64,000 nt of DNA from Clostridia bacterium (GTDB lineage: Bacteria; Bacillota; TC1; UBA5767), in the NCBI GenBank assembly GCA_016887505.1, contig CP069393.1, positions 1,474,001-1,538,000 on the forward strand. The letters run 5' to 3'. Positions 55,537 to 64,000 of this stretch are shown here, piece after piece; position 1 is the first letter of the stretch; each line of letters opens with the position of its first letter. The position numbers and the translations under genes are program-made. Below the pieces are notes generated by a model. The model was given only the letters and a program-made list of their open reading frames with translations. It was not told where the DNA came from and did no database searches.

Positions 55537-58500
55537 TTAGTTACTAAAGTCAGAAAGTAGATTGTAGAGTACTTGCGCCATCTGTGCACGTGTTGCGCTA
55601 TTAGTAGGAGTCAATTTCCCTTCATTACCTGATACGATACCCGCCGCGACGAAAGTCTGTATTGGATCTTTTGCATAGTCTGCAATCGTTCCCGCATCGC
55701 TGAAGTTTTCAAGAACACCTCCAGATTTTTCTGCTGGTAGTTCATCTAACACTTGTAGTGCGTTATAAAGGAGCGTGAACATATCCTGCCTTGTTATCTC
55801 CGCATTGGGTGCATACAAATTGTCACCAATGCCCTTGGATATCCCGAGTTGTTTTGCTGTCGCTAGAAAACTAGTATAATATGTGTCTCCCGCATCATCA
55901 AAATTATCCGTTAGGTCTTCGTTAACTTCAATATCGTAAGCATGCATTAACATCACAATGAACTGTCCTCGTGTTAACGTATTGTTGGCATTGAATAAAT
56001 GATTTCCGGTGCCTACAGTAATTCCACGTGCGGCACAGAATGTAACTGGATCAAAATACCATGCACCATCCGTTACGTCATCAAAACTCACTTCATTGTA
56101 GCTAATAGCATATCGGGAAAAATGTCGCACGGTGAGGTCAACTGTACCTGTCTCCCTATTATATACTCCTCTGGTATGGGACAGTGAACCATGGTCGTTA
56201 ATATAGTAAACGATTAGCGCCTCCGCATTTTCATTCAACTTTAGGGTGTAGGGAATCCTGATATTTGCAAAACCGTGCAATGCTGAAATTTGGGCTTCTC
56301 CAGCCATTAAGGTAAAGTCATATACAGGTCGGTCGCCGATTAACACTTGAGCCTTGTCTGAAAGTGTCGATGGAGCCACTTCGGATATTATGAGTCTTAT
56401 CTTACTTGATTCTGCCTTGCTACAAATATAGTCTGTGGCATCTTTATCAAAGGAGACAATTGCTTTTCCAGCATTAATGATGACGGTTTGGTTTGTTTCT
56501 CCCATCTTACCAAAATCATCTCCGGCAATATCGACTTGAACTCCATTATTCGTAATTGTTAAAATTCCGTTCACAGATGTGCCGCCGTCGTATGTGATTA
56601 CTCTTATTGACTTACCTTCATTTTCGGTCGCACTTGATGTTCTGCTTGAGAAGGGTATTGCTGTCACTTCATCCGACAAGGGGCTGCTATAGGAGCTATG
56701 TCCGGCTTTTATTGCGAAATAATAGGTTGTACGATTTTGCAGTTTGTCTATTGTAGTGGTCGTCTTATCATATACAACTATACTATTTTCATCTGAAAAC
56801 ACACCAGAGCTTGTGGAGTAATACAGTTTGTAAAATGCGCTGTTTACGCTATCCCATGTTAGTGTTACCTTTCCGTTACCAGCTGTTGCTTTGAGGCCTG
56901 TTGGTATCGGTGGGTTTTCGTCGTCACTGATTGTGATGGGTAGCAATTTCTGCGTACCTAATGTGGCGCCCCCCGTGGGATTATACAGAGTATAGGTGAA
57001 ATCAAGATATCCGTTATATATATTGTCACCATAAATTGTGCAAGGAAACGATTTTTCACCATTTTCCCCATCTGCCCATGTTAAGGTACCACTAGTCGCC
57101 ATGTAATTCGTGCCAGCTATCGCAGTTCCGTTCGTTGTGTAATAATCAACTGTGACAATTCCGTTGGTACCTCCAATACGCTCTACTTTCCCTGAACCGC
57201 TATACCCTTCTTCAACTTCCCAACTGCTTGAGATAAATTGAATTGTGCCCGGTTGCAGTGCAATGTATTCGGGGATCATAATTTTTAACATATCGCTGAT
57301 ATTATTGGCAGAATCCTTCACCACAATATAAATATCTTTTGCTCCTGGTGTAAGGGAATCTAAGGCAATTGTTTGTTCTAACGTGTCGCAAGAACTACCG
57401 GCAACAGTTGTGTCAATTGCAGGTTCGTCATCTCCACTATCGACGACATCAAAGAAGTAGTCCCCTGCTTTATCTGAAGTAAATTTAACCGTTGCATCTT
57501 CGTCACTTGTGCGGGTAACCTCGCCAGCGACGAGCGATGGAGCAATGTTTGAATCCTTGACCCATAATGTACCTCCAGTGCCTGTGTAAGTAGTATAACC
57601 ATCCTTGGTAGTGGGAACGGTAAACTGGCTGACTGTTATCCAGTTGTTTGAAGAACCAATATATACAAATCGATCTTCAGTTTGAATGCTCATAGCACCA
57701 TCTACAGTTATTGTGCCTTCAAAAACCATTGGACCCTGTATTGCTGTATAATCACCATATATTTTAATATCGCCGTTTGCATTGGCTCGTGCAGACACCA
57801 TATCGCTGGATACCTCGAGGTCACCCATGATGGTAAGGCTGCTGCTATTAGTATCCTGTGATGTAGCAACTTCAACCGGCCCCTCAACATTATTGACTCT
57901 TATTTCTGAATCTTCAGAATGTACGCCTAAAGACATTTCACTGGGGTAGCAAACGACGTTCAGTTCTTCTCCGTTTATATAATTGAGAGAACCTTGTTCA
58001 ACAGTCAAGTCTGATCGTGTAGGGCGGAAAGTGAGGCTTTGACCATCAAGGTCAATAGTAATATCTTTGTTAACGATGGAAACTGGATAATAGTAATCCA
58101 AGTCTCCAAAAAGCTTTATGGTCTGTGCATCACCCTCATATATTGCTGAGGCTAAAAGGGGGTATGCCGTTTGAGTTTCAGTGATCTCACATATATTGGG
58201 GAGCGTGAGCGTCTTTGCCCACACATATGCGCTGTTTGCTTTATATTCCGTATAGCCTTCTTTTGATGAGGTGGATTCATAATCATCGGGGGTTTTTTTT
58301 ACTTTTGAACCGTTGGTATACAAGTAGATATACGTAGCATCGGGAGCTGGTACTGTTGCGATTCCCCCGTCAATCGTTACTTTGCTGTTATTCGTGGCAT
58401 ATACACCACTTCCGCTATCGGAAGAGGCCGCTACATTTCCGCCAACTTGAACCGTAGAAAAACTTCCTGTTGAAGAAGCCGCATAAACGCCCATTTGATA

Positions 58501-59403
58501 GCCAAAAACATTGCCTCCAACGCTTAAAGAGGCTGTGTCATATTGCCAATAACTGTCGACATATGTCCCATATGAATTATATGAAAAAACATCACCTAGA
58601 ACAGTCATGTCGCTAACATTAACATTAACCCCAATACCATATAAGGCGATAACATCACCGCCTATCATGACACTGCTTCTTGTGGTGGTATATCCTGTAG
58701 ATAAAGCACCAGCGGAACCCTTTACAGTACCATTTACCGTCACGTTTGCGCCATAAGATGCATTGACAGCATATGTACTCGTATTTGTTGTTGTGGAAGT
58801 AACATCTCCATCGACAGTAATTGAACCATTACGAGATGCGCTTATTCCATATAGACCACTTACGTTTCCTTGAATGACGATAACACCACTATCGTAAGCA
58901 TAAGCAGGGGCATCGCCAAAAACATCACCTGCAACCGTGATCACAGACCCGGAATTTTCGGCATAAATGCTGTAACCGCTACTGTTTTTTGCATGGGTAA
59001 CGCTGGTGACCTCGATTGTCCCCCCATTATTAGCATAGACACAAGAATCTGCAGCAGATGACGAGATATTTAGTTCACCATTTCCCATAAGATTAAGACT
59101 TCCACCATCCGCCTGAAGAGCTTTGCCTGTGGCAACTGAAATGGCAATATTATTATCATTCAGATCGATAATTATATCCTTCGTAATAATAATTCCTGTG
59201 CTTAGACTGATGTCTTGTAGAATCTTTATGGTAGTAGTCTCAGAGTCTGATGCTGCAGCAAGCGCTTCATTAAGGCTTAAGTAACCAATTTCACCAATCT
59301 CGCAGACATTGCTATCTGTAACAGCCAGTGTTGTCGGCACGAAGCCAAATAATAAAAATACCGTTAGCATCAATGATAGAATTTTTCTAATAATTATTTT
59401 CAT
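55537..59403 (-). CDS. S-layer-anchored Calx-beta/FN3 surface protein
   Basis: 1288 residues from ATG 59403 (GGAGG seven bases upstream). Signal peptide KIIIRKILSLMLTVFLLFGF. About 30-620: beta-helix/pectin-lyase-like ladder of short V-x-G-D-V repeats (VTVNGTVKG, VTVDGDVTS, VSGLYGIS and so on). About 735-840: Calx-beta-like domain (VEEGYSGSGKVERIGGTNG). About 845-930: fibronectin III domain (PTGLKATAGNGKVTLTW). About 950-1090: module shared in style with the 15 kb SLH protein. C-terminus: three SLH domains (FDDVTDGAWYFDPVTFC, FDDAGDTYYTSFL, FSDAGTIADYAKD). Likely a surface adhesin or matrix protein. A 177-residue membrane protein gene lies 66 bases upstream. Confidence 0.88.
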   Translation of the reverse strand: MKIIIRKILSLMLTVFLLFGFVPTTLAVTDSNVCEIGEIGYLSLNEALAAASDSETTTIKILQDISLSTGIIITKDIIIDLNDNNIAISVATGKALQADGGSLNLMGNGELNISSSAADSCVYANNGGTIEVTSVTHAKNSSGYSIYAENSGSVITVAGDVFGDAPAYAYDSGVIVIQGNVSGLYGISASRNGSITVDGDVTSTTTNTSTYAVNASYGANVTVNGTVKGSAGALSTGYTTTRSSVMIGGDVIALYGIGVNVNVSDMTVLGDVFSYNSYGTYVDSYWQYDTASLSVGGNVFGYQMGVYAASSTGSFSTVQVGGNVAASSDSGSGVYATNNSKVTIDGGIATVPAPDATYIYLYTNGSKVKKTPDDYESTSSKEGYTEYKANSAYVWAKTLTLPNICEITETQTAYPLLASAIYEGDAQTIKLFGDLDYYYPVSIVNKDITIDLDGQSLTFRPTRSDLTVEQGSLNYINGEELNVVCYPSEMSLGVHSEDSEIRVNNVEGPVEVATSQDTNSSSLTIMGDLEVSSDMVSARANANGDIKIYGDYTAIQGPMVFEGTITVDGAMSIQTEDRFVYIGSSNNWITVSQFTVPTTKDGYTTYTGTGGTLWVKDSNIAPSLVAGEVTRTSDEDATVKFTSDKAGDYFFDVVDSGDDEPAIDTTVAGSSCDTLEQTIALDSLTPGAKDIYIVVKDSANNISDMLKIMIPEYIALQPGTIQFISSSWEVEEGYSGSGKVERIGGTNGIVTVDYYTTNGTAIAGTNYMATSGTLTWADGENGEKSFPCTIYGDNIYNGYLDFTYTLYNPTGGATLGTQKLLPITISDDENPPIPTGLKATAGNGKVTLTWDSVNSAFYKLYYSTSSGVFSDENSIVVYDKTTTTIDKLQNRTTYYFAIKAGHSSYSSPLSDEVTAIPFSSRTSSATENEGKSIRVITYDGGTSVNGILTITNNGVQVDIAGDDFGKMGETNQTVIINAGKAIVSFDKDATDYICSKAESSKIRLIISEVAPSTLSDKAQVLIGDRPVYDFTLMAGEAQISALHGFANIRIPYTLKLNENAEALIVYYINDHGSLSHTRGVYNRETGTVDLTVRHFSRYAISYNEVSFDDVTDGAWYFDPVTFCAARGITVGTGNHLFNANNTLTRGQFIVMLMHAYDIEVNEDLTDNFDDAGDTYYTSFLATAKQLGISKGIGDNLYAPNAEITRQDMFTLLYNALQVLDELPAEKSGGVLENFSDAGTIADYAKDPIQTFVAAGIVSGNEGKLTPTNSATRAQMAQVLYNLLSDFSN

Positions 59404-59469
59404 ATATATCCTCCTTATCATACTAATTGAAAAATGCAGCTCTTTGCTTCCATCAAGTATCATTGGATT

Positions 59470-60003
59470 TCACTCTATAGTGGGCGTTATGCCAGTCTCA
59501 TAGCAAAATATTTCTGCAATATGATTTATCTCTTCTTTACTTAAAGCTGAATGGATAATTTTTATTCTTTTTGTATTATTATCTATTCCATAAGAAAGCA
59601 TGATATATTCCTTGCCTATGTTCACTCCTTTCAGCTTAATATTATTTATGTTAAATTTAATTATTTTCGAATCAAGAAGCACGCCAAAGCAGGAAATGAA
59701 CATTTCTAGGTATACTGTTGGAATAGTTTCTTCTTGTCCGTTTGTGGATTCTGATGTTGCAGCCTGGATATGAATAATATTATTCTCAACAATCATCCTT
59801 GCAATTCTGAGCTTTAGTATTTCGTGGATTAGAAAACCCAAAAGACCCATTGACAATAAAATAAAGAATATAGAAACCAGCCAAATTCTAGTGGGATATA
59901 TAGTCATGTCATACGAATTTATACAGAACAAAGCAATTAGAATGGTCATACTGCCAGATGCTGCAATATATTTTATCCTAGTCGTGATTCTATTCAACAA
60001 CAT
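59470..60003 (-). CDS. Two-helix membrane protein, unknown
   Basis: 177 residues. Two hydrophobic helices (about 13-29 and 38-62) at the N-terminus, then a cytoplasmic-looking domain with beta-rich pattern (IVENNIIHIQAATSES, KIIKFNINNIKLKGVNIGKEYIMLSYG). The layout is that of small bacterial PH-like-domain membrane proteins, but no motif is decisive. AAAGGAG lies close to the ATG; one of the two following TTG codons may be the real start. It precedes the SLH gene by 66 bases in the same direction and may be cotranscribed. Function is unknown. Confidence 0.65.
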   Translation of the reverse strand: MLLNRITTRIKYIAASGSMTILIALFCINSYDMTIYPTRIWLVSIFFILLSMGLLGFLIHEILKLRIARMIVENNIIHIQAATSESTNGQEETIPTVYLEMFISCFGVLLDSKIIKFNINNIKLKGVNIGKEYIMLSYGIDNNTKRIKIIHSALSKEEINHIAEIFCYETGITPTIE

Positions 60004-60093
60004 ATCTCCTTTACATAGAATACATAATGGTTTTTGCTAGATAGTTTACTATATCGCATTTAGGTGAAAGCCCCCTCACCCTAAACGGGTGAT

Positions 60094-60145
60094 ATTTATA
60101 TAAAATCCCCGTAACCTTAAAAGGTTACGGGGATTTTATATAAAT
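60094..60145 (-). terminator. Perfect 25-base hairpin terminator
   Basis: Arms of 25 bases (94-118 and 121-145 of the 60,000 block) with a two-base loop; ATTTTATATAAAT on the end. It follows the LuxR-type gene by about 30 bases. Confidence 0.85.
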
Positions 60146-60173
60146 CGTCTCAATTATTAGATTAACAAAATTT

Positions 60174-61607
60174 CTAGATTCCTGAATAAAACAAATTAAT
60201 CAATTCCGATTTATTTTTTACTTGCAATTTTGAATAGACATTTTTCAAATGTGTTTTGATTGTGTTTTCACTAAGAAAAAGTTCACTAGCAATCATTTTG
60301 TAGGTTCGTCCTTTTAAAAGCAGAAGAACAATCTCTCTTTCGCGCCCTGTGAGTTCGTATCTCTCAAAAATGCTGATAAATTGATTCCCCCGCTCTGGTT
60401 TTGGCATAACAGTAAGCTTTGTTAAATACGCATGATCTGACAATATTTTGGATAAATTGTCGTTTAGAAGGGGTAATAAAATTAATACAATAAAAACGAC
60501 AGCCAAAGCAATGATTGTAGGATTCGATGTATTGGGATCCATTCTATAAATGCCATAACCAATTAAACCTCCGATTAGAACGCCCAGTACATTGGCTGAC
60601 AGTCCGATACCAAATATTTTTGCTGGATTACGGTTTAATTCTAGCATTTCACCAAGTATGCTCCACCAAAAAAGATCAAATATCCCGCAGGCTCCAAGCA
60701 TCAATGTATCAACAATTAAATAACTAATTGGTAATCTATCAAGCATCATAAAGAATAGGAAAGCTAGCCCAATCATGGAAATACCGACAAACAATAAATA
60801 GTTTCGGTTTGCTTTTTCTGGAAGATTGCGGATAATAAGAATCGCTGTAATATAGGGTACTGCCCAATACCAGCTTACAAGCATTTCGAGATATGCAAAG
60901 GCAGGATTTATTACCTGATACATAAGGCCTGAATTAATGGTGATAACAGAAATGAACAAGCAAAGGAAAAAAAGCGGTTTTGATGGAAATTCATATTGTG
61001 CGATAGGACAGGCTGGGCCGTTGTTCATTATACTACAGTCTAGTTTAGAGGCAAAATATATAGCCCCTAATAGAATGGTAATGGATAGTGCAAGTCCGAA
61101 ATATGCAGAAAGTAATACAGACGTTGCATTAACAATTATCATTAAAATATTAGAATAAATCAATACATCCGCCGCAGTTTTAATTCGTTTTCCTGAAGGG
61201 GTTGCGTTTTTAAAAAAATACCCCCACGCAGCTACAAACCAGCCCGCCACAAAGGAAAGCACCCAAAGTAAAAACGGGAGAAGATTCATAAGAGGAAAGA
61301 AAAAAGCAATGCTTCCAACTATGCAAATAAAGGTAGAATATAAGATCACTTTCTTTGCAGCTGCTATATTGAGTATAAAGAACCCACAAGAAAAAAGGCC
61401 CAGCATATGAGCTGTAATTGCTCCTAGAATCATCTTGCTAGAATCCATTGAGTATTGCTCTACCAAAGTATGTAAAACTTGTCCTTCGAAAGGAAATGAC
61501 AATACCCAGGCAGAAAACAACGAAAATACGATTATCGACAGGTTGTGCTGCTTATTCAAGTGAGATTTTTTTAAATTAGTATATGCCATTAGTATTACTC
61601 TTTTCAT
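60174..61607 (-). CDS. 12-TM protein with LuxR-type HTH (MFS-LuxR fusion)
   Basis: 477 residues. About 25-400: twelve hydrophobic segments in an MFS-like arrangement. About 415-477: LuxR/GerE helix-turn-helix (LTGREREIVLLLLKGRTYKM, SENTIKTHLKNVYSKLQVKNK). Proteins of this shape are known in Coriobacteria and some Clostridia as membrane-bound regulators; the membrane part is thought to sense a small molecule instead of, or as well as, transporting it. The start may be ATG 61607 or the in-frame ATG 18 bases downstream, with weak sites in front of both. A regulated target is not evident; the adjacent SLH and membrane protein genes are candidates. Confidence 0.85.
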   Translation of the reverse strand: MKRVILMAYTNLKKSHLNKQHNLSIIVFSLFSAWVLSFPFEGQVLHTLVEQYSMDSSKMILGAITAHMLGLFSCGFFILNIAAAKKVILYSTFICIVGSIAFFFPLMNLLPFLLWVLSFVAGWFVAAWGYFFKNATPSGKRIKTAADVLIYSNILMIIVNATSVLLSAYFGLALSITILLGAIYFASKLDCSIMNNGPACPIAQYEFPSKPLFFLCLFISVITINSGLMYQVINPAFAYLEMLVSWYWAVPYITAILIIRNLPEKANRNYLLFVGISMIGLAFLFFMMLDRLPISYLIVDTLMLGACGIFDLFWWSILGEMLELNRNPAKIFGIGLSANVLGVLIGGLIGYGIYRMDPNTSNPTIIALAVVFIVLILLPLLNDNLSKILSDHAYLTKLTVMPKPERGNQFISIFERYELTGREREIVLLLLKGRTYKMIASELFLSENTIKTHLKNVYSKLQVKNKSELINLFYSGI

Positions 61608-61723
61608 TGCCGACTTAGAATTTCAGTCTCAGTATATTAAATACTATGGAAAAATTCAAACCCATATGGCTTATATAAACCGTAATTCCTGTGATACAAA
61701 AATCCCTTTGGGTTGATATGATG

Positions 61724-61776
61724 CCTCCAAAGTAGACAGCCTAATTAATCAAAATTAGACAAATCTACTTTGGAGG
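61724..61776 (+). promoter_or_regulatory. RBS-sequestering hairpin at IS3 left end
   Basis: CCTCCAAAGTAGA (61724-61736) is perfectly complementary to TCTACTTTGGAGG (61764-61776). The second arm includes the GGAGG of orfA. Read-through transcripts from outside would fold and hide the ribosome site, a known way to stop expression from external promoters. Confidence 0.75.
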
Positions 61777-61783
61777 TTTTTAT

Positions 61784-62488
61784 ATGGGAAGAATATGCAA
61801 GTACAGCAAAGAGGAAAAAATTAAGGCATGCCAAGATTATAACAGCGACAAAGGTAGCTTTAGTAGCATTGCAGACAGCATCGGCACAGATCCGTCGGTC
61901 GTACGCGAATGGTATCTTCGATATAATGAACACGGAGAAGAAGCATTCAATCATTCTCCTGCAAACCAGTCCTATTCTAAGGAGTTCAAGCAATCGATTG
62001 TCAATTTGTACTGTTCAGGTGAATATTCATTAGCTGATTTAGGTGCCAAATATAAAATTTCTACTTGGACAATACGTCGGTGGATGAAAAAGCATTATAA
62101 TAGTGTAGAACAAAAAGATTATTTACCCAAACCGGAGGTCTACACCATGATATCCAAGAAAACAACATTTGAAGAGAGATTGGTAATCGTCAAATGGGTT
62201 ATTGACAATGACATGAACTATAAGGAAGCTGCCAGCATATATGCAGTCAAATACTCTCTTGTCTACAGTTGGGTCCAGAAGTATCTGAAAGATGGTGTGA
62301 GTGGACTTGAGCATAAGAAACGTGGACCTAAGCCTAAAAGTAAATTGGATGAAAGTAGCATGAGTGAGACTGAGAAACTGAAATATGAGTTGGAGCGAGA
62401 AAAAGCACTGAGGAAAAAGGCGGAATTCAGACTCGAGCTTCTTAAAAAAAAAGAGGAAATCGAAAAGAAGCTTCGCTCTCGAAAGTGA
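61784..62488 (+). CDS. IS3-family OrfA
   Basis: 234-residue protein with two helix-turn-helix units (about 1-60 and 60-100, plus a third HTH around 120-165) followed by a charged coiled coil (EKLKYELEREKALRKKAEF). In IS3 elements OrfA binds ends and is the N-terminal part of the OrfAB transposase. A run of nine A (62444-62452) near the end is the probable -1 slip site; the shifted frame is open through to orfB. ATG is preceded by GGAGG inside the hairpin. Confidence 0.9.
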   Translation: MGRICKYSKEEKIKACQDYNSDKGSFSSIADSIGTDPSVVREWYLRYNEHGEEAFNHSPANQSYSKEFKQSIVNLYCSGEYSLADLGAKYKISTWTIRRWMKKHYNSVEQKDYLPKPEVYTMISKKTTFEERLVIVKWVIDNDMNYKEAASIYAVKYSLVYSWVQKYLKDGVSGLEHKKRGPKPKSKLDESSMSETEKLKYELEREKALRKKAEFRLELLKKKEEIEKKLRSRK

Positions 62489-63363
62489 GACAAGAACCAA
62501 GTTACCTTACAGTGGATTATTATCATGAGCTGGACTACCCAGTAAGGACAATCTGTGAAGAGCTTGGTATAGCTAGAAGCGCTTACTATAAGCATAAGAA
62601 CAGAGTCAAACCCGAAAAGGAAAAGCAGGATGAACTACTCTGTACACTTATTCTAGAATATCATGCTACCTACGACGGCATATTGGGTTATAGACGTATG
62701 ACAATGTTTATCAATAGGCTTAATCAGACATCCTATTCGGAAGGATATATTCATCGTCTGATGTCGTATCTTGGAATTACTGCAAGGATCCGGAGAAAGA
62801 AAGTCAACCGCAAAAGAGTCAAACCTGATTACGTCAAAGAGAACATTCTCGCCAGAGACTTCGCGTCAGAAAAGCCTAATGAGAAATGGCTGACGGATGT
62901 CACAGAATTCTCGATTCCTGGTGATGGCAAAAAGCTATATCTCAGTCCAATAATGGATCTTTATGATAACAGCATAGTGGAGTATGAACTGTCTTTCAAA
63001 AACAACAATCAACTGGTATTCAAGATGTTTGATAGAGCGGTATTAAATAATCCAGAAGCTAAGCCAATATTTCATAGCGACAGGGGGTTTCAATATACCA
63101 ACAATAATTTCAGAAGCAAGATTGATGACGCCAATATGCAGCAAAGCATGTCGCGCATTGGTAAGTGTATTGATAATGGTCCAATGGAGGGCTTCTTCGG
63201 TACATTAAAAACAGAGATATTTTATGGAAAGAAATTCAGTTCCATGGAAGATTTGATTCATAAAGTCAAGAATTACATAACGTTCTACAATGATAAAAGG
63301 TTTCAGAAACGACTGAAGTGCTTGACTCCGAGAGGGTGTAAAATAATTGGTGTAAACTCCTGA
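62485..63363 (+). CDS. IS3-family OrfB, 3' end fused to foreign sequence
   Basis: 292-residue rve integrase-type transposase. HTH_21-like N-terminus, then DDE: NEKWLTDVTEFSI (first Asp), PIFHSDRGFQYTN (second Asp), DNGPMEGFFGTLKTE (Glu). GTG at 62485 overlaps the orfA TGA. The C-terminus QKRLKCLTPRG is normal to about LTPR; the remaining CKIIGVNS is unlike IS3 and probably comes from the adjacent IS256-type end. The usual last residues (of the type EYRNQA) are missing. It may still work, but this looks like a disrupted copy. Confidence 0.9.
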   Translation: MRQEPSYLTVDYYHELDYPVRTICEELGIARSAYYKHKNRVKPEKEKQDELLCTLILEYHATYDGILGYRRMTMFINRLNQTSYSEGYIHRLMSYLGITARIRRKKVNRKRVKPDYVKENILARDFASEKPNEKWLTDVTEFSIPGDGKKLYLSPIMDLYDNSIVEYELSFKNNNQLVFKMFDRAVLNNPEAKPIFHSDRGFQYTNNNFRSKIDDANMQQSMSRIGKCIDNGPMEGFFGTLKTEIFYGKKFSSMEDLIHKVKNYITFYNDKRFQKRLKCLTPRGCKIIGVNS

Positions 63364-64000
63364 GATTGTATAAACTAAATCTATCTTCAAGGAGGAACAC
63401 TATAATGGCCCAGAAAAAACTCATCGACAAACAACTGATCCGCGAACTCATGAAAGAAGGCGAGCTTAAGGATGTCAAAGACATCCAGTCCCTACTAAAA
63501 GCACAATTCAAAGACATCATGCAAGAAATGCTGGAAGCTGAACTGGATCATGAACTCGGATATAGCAAGTATGACTATAAGAACAAGGATACTACAAACA
63601 GCCGTAACGGCATTCGTTCTAAAAAGGTTCGTTCCGATTATGGAGAAATGGAAATTGACATACCTAGAGACCGTAATGGGGATTTTGAACCTGTAATCAT
63701 TAAGAAAAACCAACGTGATGTTTCAAGTATTGATGACCAGGTCATAAGCATGTATGCCAAAGGGATGACTGTCAGAGACATTCAGGATCATCTACATAAC
63801 CTTTACGGAATTGATGTATCACCAACCATGATTTCACAGATTACTGAGAAAATATTACCTGTAATAAAGGAATGGCAGCAACGCCCACTACAAGAGGTTT
63901 ATGCCCACCTAATCATGGATGCCATCCACTACAAAGTCCGTCAGGATGGAAAGATAGTCAACAAAGCAGTCTACATCATACTAGGTATTGATTTGGACGG
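63333..64000 (+). mobile_element. IS256-type insertion sequence (runs off the window)
   Basis: Left end GGTGTAAAATAATTGGTGTAAA-like sequence begins at about 63333, directly inside the IS3 orfB tail. A similar end-shape (TAATGGTGTAAA) occurs at the 25.44 kb element. The right end is beyond the window. Confidence 0.6.
63405..64000 (+). CDS. IS256-family transposase, partial
   Basis: Begins at ATG 63405 (AAGGAGG upstream) and is open to the window edge (198 codons). Sequence MAQKKLIDKQLIRELMKEG, SLLKAQFKDIMQEMLEAELDHELGYSKYDY, SRNGIRSKKVRSDYGEMEIDIPRDRNGDFEPVI and HLIMDAIHYKVRQDG is the standard IS256 N-terminal and first catalytic Asp region. Different subgroup from the other two in the window. 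Confidence 0.95.
   Translation, partial: MAQKKLIDKQLIRELMKEGELKDVKDIQSLLKAQFKDIMQEMLEAELDHELGYSKYDYKNKDTTNSRNGIRSKKVRSDYGEMEIDIPRDRNGDFEPVIIKKNQRDVSSIDDQVISMYAKGMTVRDIQDHLHNLYGIDVSPTMISQITEKILPVIKEWQQRPLQEVYAHLIMDAIHYKVRQDGKIVNKAVYIILGIDLD

Larger units (their letters stand above)
61719..63332 (+). mobile_element. IS3-family insertion sequence, 3' end truncated
   Basis: Two overlapping orfs (orfA, orfB). Left end near TGATGCCTCCAAAG. The right end is not seen; orfB loses family likeness at about 63333, where sequence typical of an IS256-type end begins. Confidence 0.7.

Overview
The window looks like chromosomal DNA of a low-GC, S-layer-bearing member of the Clostridia. I infer this from the AT-rich intergenic DNA, the strong Gram-positive AGGAGG-type ribosome sites, three very large secreted proteins with S-layer homology (SLH) domains, a group II energy-coupling-factor (ECF) transporter, an ABC-F protein of the YkpA/YbiT kind, and an enzyme related to 2,4-diaminopentanoate dehydrogenase. 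No rRNA, tRNA or CRISPR array was seen. Species cannot be named from the sequence alone.

Layout. 0-15 kb holds mostly single-gene housekeeping and stress functions: katG, a PPK2 polyphosphate kinase, a lipase-fold hydrolase, a four-cysteine miniprotein, a PAS-GGDEF-HD-GYP c-di-GMP protein, an orphan prepilin, a THEP1-type NTPase, a methyltransferase and an APC permease. At 15-19.4 kb is the first SLH surface protein. 19.8-28 kb is a patchwork: an IS256-type element, a five-gene operon coding for a TudS-like Fe-S desulfidase plus a complete ECF transporter, a TnpB relic interrupted by a second IS256-type element, a DUF554 membrane protein, and an internally deleted derivative of the first IS.

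28-36 kb is a dense minus-strand cluster: three TVP38-family membrane proteins, a tandem rhodanese lipoprotein, a CCG-type Fe-S protein, a TIGR04282-like nucleotidyl/glycosyltransferase, an APH-type kinase, a TIGR04283-like GT2 glycosyltransferase and a nucleoside hydrolase. The two transferase families are named after arsenosugar synthesis, but no ArsS or ArsM is in the window, so the product is open. 36.8-43 kb has a phosphodiester glycosidase-like protein, a terpenoid-cyclase-fold protein, the orphan diaminopentanoate dehydrogenase-like gene with a clear promoter and operator, and an ATP-grasp protein.

43.4-46.9 kb codes for an SLH protein carrying fourteen near-identical 44-residue repeats. 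47.5-52.9 kb is a two-gene operon that I consider the best candidate for an undescribed system: a 1355-residue dikinase-like protein (about 870 unknown residues, then a PPDK-type ATP domain and a phospho-histidine domain, with no PEP/pyruvate barrel) followed by a long, divergent GAPDH homologue. Next come an ABC-F protein, a third SLH protein, and a 12-TM protein ending in a LuxR-type DNA-binding domain. The right edge is a nested insertion: an IS3-family element whose orfB tail appears to be cut by an IS256-type element running off the window.

Mobile DNA is a strong theme. Besides four transposase-bearing elements there are three TnpB (IS200/IS605) relics, one deletion derivative of IS256 type, probable IS256 end fragments and two IS3-like tails, all decayed in intergenic DNA.
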